Positions 61,005-64,000 of a stretch of DNA of 64,000 nucleotides are shown here, piece by piece. A model generated the notes under the pieces. That model saw only the letters and a program-made list of their open reading frames with translations. It did not search any database and was not told where the DNA came from. Position 1 is the stretch's first letter. Each line of letters opens with the position of its first letter. The position numbers and the translations under genes are program-made. The DNA is from Bolinopsis microptera (Eukaryota; Ctenophora; Tentaculata; Lobata; Bolinopsidae), in the NCBI RefSeq assembly GCF_026151205.1, contig NC_087083.1, positions 12,708,944 to 12,772,943 of the forward strand. Reading direction: 5' to 3'.

Positions 61005-61100
61005 CAAGATCCGGCAAAATCCGGCAAGATCCGGCTGCCTTATATTTCCATCTGAAACCACCGGTTCCGGTCCGGCAAAATCCGGCAAGATCCGGTCCGG
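61005..61100. repeat. CCGGCAAGAT short tandem repeats
   Basis: Units of TCCGGCAAGA and TCCGGCAAAA (10-11 bp) occur in two clusters, 61010-61035 and 61070-61105, separated by TTTCCATCTGAAACCACCGG. The block is GC-rich against an AT-rich background. The - strand ORFs crossing it are not considered real. Confidence 0.7.
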
Positions 61101-61114
61101 CAGCCAAAACCCCA

Positions 61115-61288
61115 ATGCGGTCGGTTCCTATTTCGGTCAATTTAAATGAGCATCTATATGAGGAGGGGTTAATAGTGCCGGTAAGGACTAGGGAGGAGGA
61201 AAACCCCACAGAGGAAAACGCTGCAGACAGAACAGGAACTGCTACTCGAAGAGCTGAAGTCCAAAGGAAGATCACTGCGCATTTTTAA
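61115..61288 (+). pseudogene. Short hydrophilic ORF, possible transposase C-terminal tail
   Basis: The 57-codon ORF reads MRSVPISVNLNEHLYEEGLI, VPVRTREEENPTEENAADRT and GTATRRAEVQRKITAHF with a TAA at 61286-61288. A terminal R-R-x-x-hydrophobic-x-x-x-hydrophobic-x-x-x-F resembles the ends of Harbinger-type transposases, but this is a weak match. It could equally be non-coding. Confidence 0.25.
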
Positions 61289-61762
61289 TTTCAGTAACCC
61301 CAGAGGTTAAAAACACAGAAATGTTTAGTAAAACACAGAAATGTTTAGTGCAACCCGAAAAACTAAATGAGAAGTTGTATCCAGATCTGAGGACAATCCT
61401 CATTAATTAATATATTTCATTCATAATTATCATAAATATAAAGAAGGTTTGATGACACGACTATGCAATGTTGATGTCGAGAGTTCAACAGGAAACTAAA
61501 GACTTTCAAACATAGAAGAAAGACTGTTACGTTATTATGTTACTATAATGTCAGCTTATTTTATAGAGTCCTAATGTTAACTAACGACATCGTTTCCCTT
61601 TCCGTTATTTTATGTTAAACAGTTCTAACATTGTGAATTGTTGAAGAAGACCCTGAAGATCTAAATAAAGCGCTTGAGAGATTAAGTTAGTTTGTTGATG
61701 ATAAACCTTCAACAACTAATCTTTTATAATTTAGGTTTTATGGTGAAATCCTGTAACAAAAC

Positions 61763-62059
61763 ATGGTATCCAGTGTTTGTCAGTGTTTGAGTGTGAAAAG
61801 TATGGAAATGACCATTCATCTAATGCAATTGTTCGAAGAGTTCAAACACTGTGCTCTCGCAAATTTTGGGAAAATGGACGATGAATGGAAGAAAGCTATA
61901 TTTATGCAGCTGTATGGAGATTCAGTAAAGAAGAATGCGTTAAGTCTCACAGAGGAAATCAAAAGCAACTACCAAAAACGTAAGACTGAGGTTGCAATAA
62001 AGTTTACACACCCAGCGAATGAGACTGTGGAGAGACACATTTTCGATACTATGAACTAA
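61763..62059 (+). CDS. Hypothetical 98-residue ORF
   Basis: The ORF begins MVSSVCQCLSVKSMEMTIHL, continues FEEFKHCALANFGKMDDEWK and IFMQLYGDSVKKNALSLTEE, and ends VERHIFDTMN. Amino-acid composition is balanced and helical, unlike the AT-rich noise around it, so a real terminal exon is possible. No family is recognised. Confidence 0.35.
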   Translation: MVSSVCQCLSVKSMEMTIHLMQLFEEFKHCALANFGKMDDEWKKAIFMQLYGDSVKKNALSLTEEIKSNYQKRKTEVAIKFTHPANETVERHIFDTMN

Positions 62060-63160
62060 TTATGAACTTTTCTTCAAGTTCAGAGGTAGTATTTAAAAGC
62101 TTTAGACATAACATAAATTTTAAACAAACAAATAAATTGTAGGTTAATAAGTGAAATAACATAAAGAAATAAAGTTACTTACCAAAGCAATACTTGTAGA
62201 CTTACGAAACACCATATAATAACTTCCCGCTCACCCGCTGCCTCTTGTAAAGTTGTAAGTGGACAGTTGAGTAACTTTCAGAGGACAATCTAGATGACAT
62301 TCAGGTTGCAATGCTGAAATTATATAGGGTCAGTCTTATTAGTAAAAGGTATGATCTCAATTAAGTACGGGTAAGTAGAAACTGTATAATAGATTTGTAT
62401 TTTCACTTGCAACGCGAACGATTGCAATATTTCTTTAAAAGTTGAAGTTAAGCTCCATCAGTAATTATACGTAAAAGAGTGTCCGACTTGAAACCGGTAC
62501 ATGGGATTGTGTGTTAGTTGTTGTTTTCCTGTTTTCATTGTGATTGTGTACTTCCTGAGAGGATGTTCCTTACATATTATTAGTGCTTAATTACCTCAGG
62601 TTGTTTGTGGATGCTAGTGTAGCAGTAGGACAGAGGATTAGTTTGAGTGAACAGTGAGCTCTGAGAGAGCAGAACCAAGCACTAGTAAGGAGTGACCAGT
62701 ATAGTTCTGAGAGAGCTACAAGTATTATTGAGGATACTCACAATTCAAGGAACTTACCAAATCACGGGATCAGTTAAATTATTTATAAAGGAACTTTATT
62801 GATTGATTTGGATTGTGACCACAAATATCTTTAAAGATCACCAATAACATCTGTGAGAGTTTGTTAGAGTAACTTAGTAAAGTAGGGTTATCTAACCTTG
62901 TACTAACTAACTTTATTCATTAACACCTTTATCCCAGAGTTTTATTTGGTACTATTGTAACCCTATTACTCCCCATTAACCGTTATTAACAGAGAATGCC
63001 CGTCTTACCCGACGTGGGTAAAGTGAGAAAAAAATTGTTCAACAATGATAAGTCATATTTAACATACCGAACACCTTACTAAACCGCCAGCCAGGTTACT
63101 CTAGTCGCCTCTGATTCAGCAGATGACATCTACAGTGTAGTTTACTGTACAAATAGTTCC
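62060..63160. other. AT-rich intergenic sequence
   Basis: No gene is supported. The word CTGAGAGAGC occurs at about 62662 and 62709 in a purine-rich stretch, the only internal similarity noticed. Confidence 0.5.
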
Positions 63161-63364
63161 TTGTTCCTAAGCCTGTTCTATCCGAACAACATAATGAATG
63201 AATTTCTACACCGATTCAAAAGCAGTAAATTTGTTTCTCCACTGTGTGAATGGAGCAGACTACGAAAGTTCTTTGATTTGGCACTTGAAATAATAAAGGA
63301 TGCAGAAGAATTCCTTCGAATAGAGATAAAACATAAAAAGTTGATCATATTCCAACTACTATAA
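63161..63364 (+). CDS. Hypothetical 67-residue ORF, low support
   Basis: The ORF contains MNEFLHRFKSSKFVSPLCEW and LRKFFDLALEIIKDAEEFLR and is amphipathic, but it is short and in AT-rich sequence. No family is recognised. Confidence 0.2.
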   Translation: MFLSLFYPNNIMNEFLHRFKSSKFVSPLCEWSRLRKFFDLALEIIKDAEEFLRIEIKHKKLIIFQLL

Positions 63365-63386
63365 CTACACCATCCCTATGATTAGT

Positions 63387-63454
63387 GAGCCGGGTTCAAT
63401 GTTAGACCGGACGAAGCATATATTTCATGAGCCGGGTTCAATGTTAGACCGGAC
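63387..63454. repeat. 26-bp direct repeat, two copies
   Basis: GAGCCGGGTTCAATGTTAGA followed by CCGGAC occurs at 63387-63412 and 63429-63454. Each copy contains an inverted CCGG pair. The 16-bp spacer includes ATATATTTC. Confidence 0.9.
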
Positions 63455-63816
63455 AAAATTATGGCTACATCTCAACAATGGATAACACAGCAGAGGTGCT
63501 ATTACAGTTAAATTCTGTTACCTGAACTAAACTAAACAGTTTTAAGGGGGCCGGGGGGGGTCTTCATCAAAATTCTCTCGAAATTGATTTTATAGTTGTT
63601 TCTGATAGAGGGGAGTGATATCTATCAGCTGCTTTTGGTCCCATGGAAAAATATTGTTCCTAGCCAAAATTATCGCCAGTCAAAGGTCAGCGCTCATGTG
63701 TAATTGTATTGCGCGAGCGATTTTTAATCGCGCGCCCTGAAAATCGAGTCTAAAAATCTATCTTCTCCTACATTTTTTGAGTAATCACCCTGAAACTTTC
63801 AGGATATGTTTTAGGG

Positions 63817-64000
63817 ATCATTTAGAAGATATCTGTCGAGCCGAATTTTGAGATAGGCCTTAGAAGATTTTTTATTCAATTTTGAAAATCTTGGACCTGG
63901 AAAAATCGTAAAAAAATGAGGTCCAAGATTTTCAAAATTGAATAAAAAATCTTCTAAGGCCTATCTCAAAATTCGGCTCGACAGATATCTTCTAAATGAT
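63817..64000. repeat. Perfect inverted repeat, 82-bp arms, reaching the window end
   Basis: The left arm 63817-63898 (ATCATTTAGAAGATATCTGT ... CTTGGACCT) and right arm 63919-64000 are exact reverse complements around a 20-nt loop rich in A (63899-63918). The arms probably continue beyond 64000, since the flanking sequence to the left (CCTGAAACTTTCAGG, 63789-63803) would be expected again. This looks like a foldback element or an inverted duplication. Confidence 0.9.

Noticed and set aside
60922-61275. 117-residue - strand ORF with Gly/Leu/Ala-rich sequence
   Set aside because: Its content derives from the CCGGCAAGAT repeats and antisense of a hydrophilic + strand ORF; no family resemblance.

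Overview
The window is animal genomic DNA, most likely from an invertebrate. Genes are split by short GT-AG introns, the background is AT-rich, and there are LINE, RTE, Penelope-like, hAT and DDE-type mobile-element remnants plus a nicotinamidase gene (present in invertebrates, absent from vertebrates). No prokaryotic features, rRNA, tRNA or CRISPR array are visible. The species cannot be named from this sequence.

Positions 1-39,100 are one large, scrambled tandem array. About nine copies (units 1-9) of a composite segment follow one another on the + strand. In fuller copies the order is: conserved non-coding blocks, a T-rich CTTTT/ATTTT tract, exons of a Ulp1/SENP-like (C48) SUMO protease interleaved with exons of a DDE_Tnp_4-type transposase, the C-terminal half of an alpha-kinase domain, and a Ty1/copia-type RNase H tail. 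By eye the copies are very similar, so the duplications look recent. They differ by deletions, frameshifts, stops and private insertions: a 3.3-kb LINE, two copies of a LINE 3' fragment, a poly(A) retro-insert, a 40-bp minisatellite, a GC-rich island and an exon-like piece. No unit is a fully intact gene, although many single exons are intact with consensus splice sites.

Positions 40,767-43,451 hold the only recognisable host metabolic gene, a nicotinamidase. It is recognised by its D-W-H-P-x-x-H metal site, the LWPDHC segment, the lysine segment and the nucleophile cysteine segment. It carries a 14-bp minisatellite of about 35 copies and an array of fourteen 75-bp exon-derived repeats placed directly before the catalytic cysteine. 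As assembled, the array shifts the reading frame. The N-terminal exon was not found.

Positions 43,452-50,327 are mostly AT-rich intergenic sequence with several minisatellites, a second C48-like protease remnant on the - strand, and a LINE fragment. Positions 50,328-52,528 form an unrecognised 2.2-kb element with perfect 39-bp terminal inverted repeats. It holds about 15 TTTGTCACA-like boxes, many spaced about 150-160 bp apart, whose orientation flips near the right end.

Positions 52,550-58,738 hold two Penelope-like elements tail to tail. The second is split by an RTE-type retrotransposon with a long intact ORF and an 11-bp target-site duplication. Positions 58,740-64,000 hold further remnants (an uncharacterised gene family, a hAT dimerisation domain, short ORFs). 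The window ends inside a perfect 82-bp-arm inverted repeat that reaches the last base.

All family calls come from reading motifs; no database search or alignment was run.
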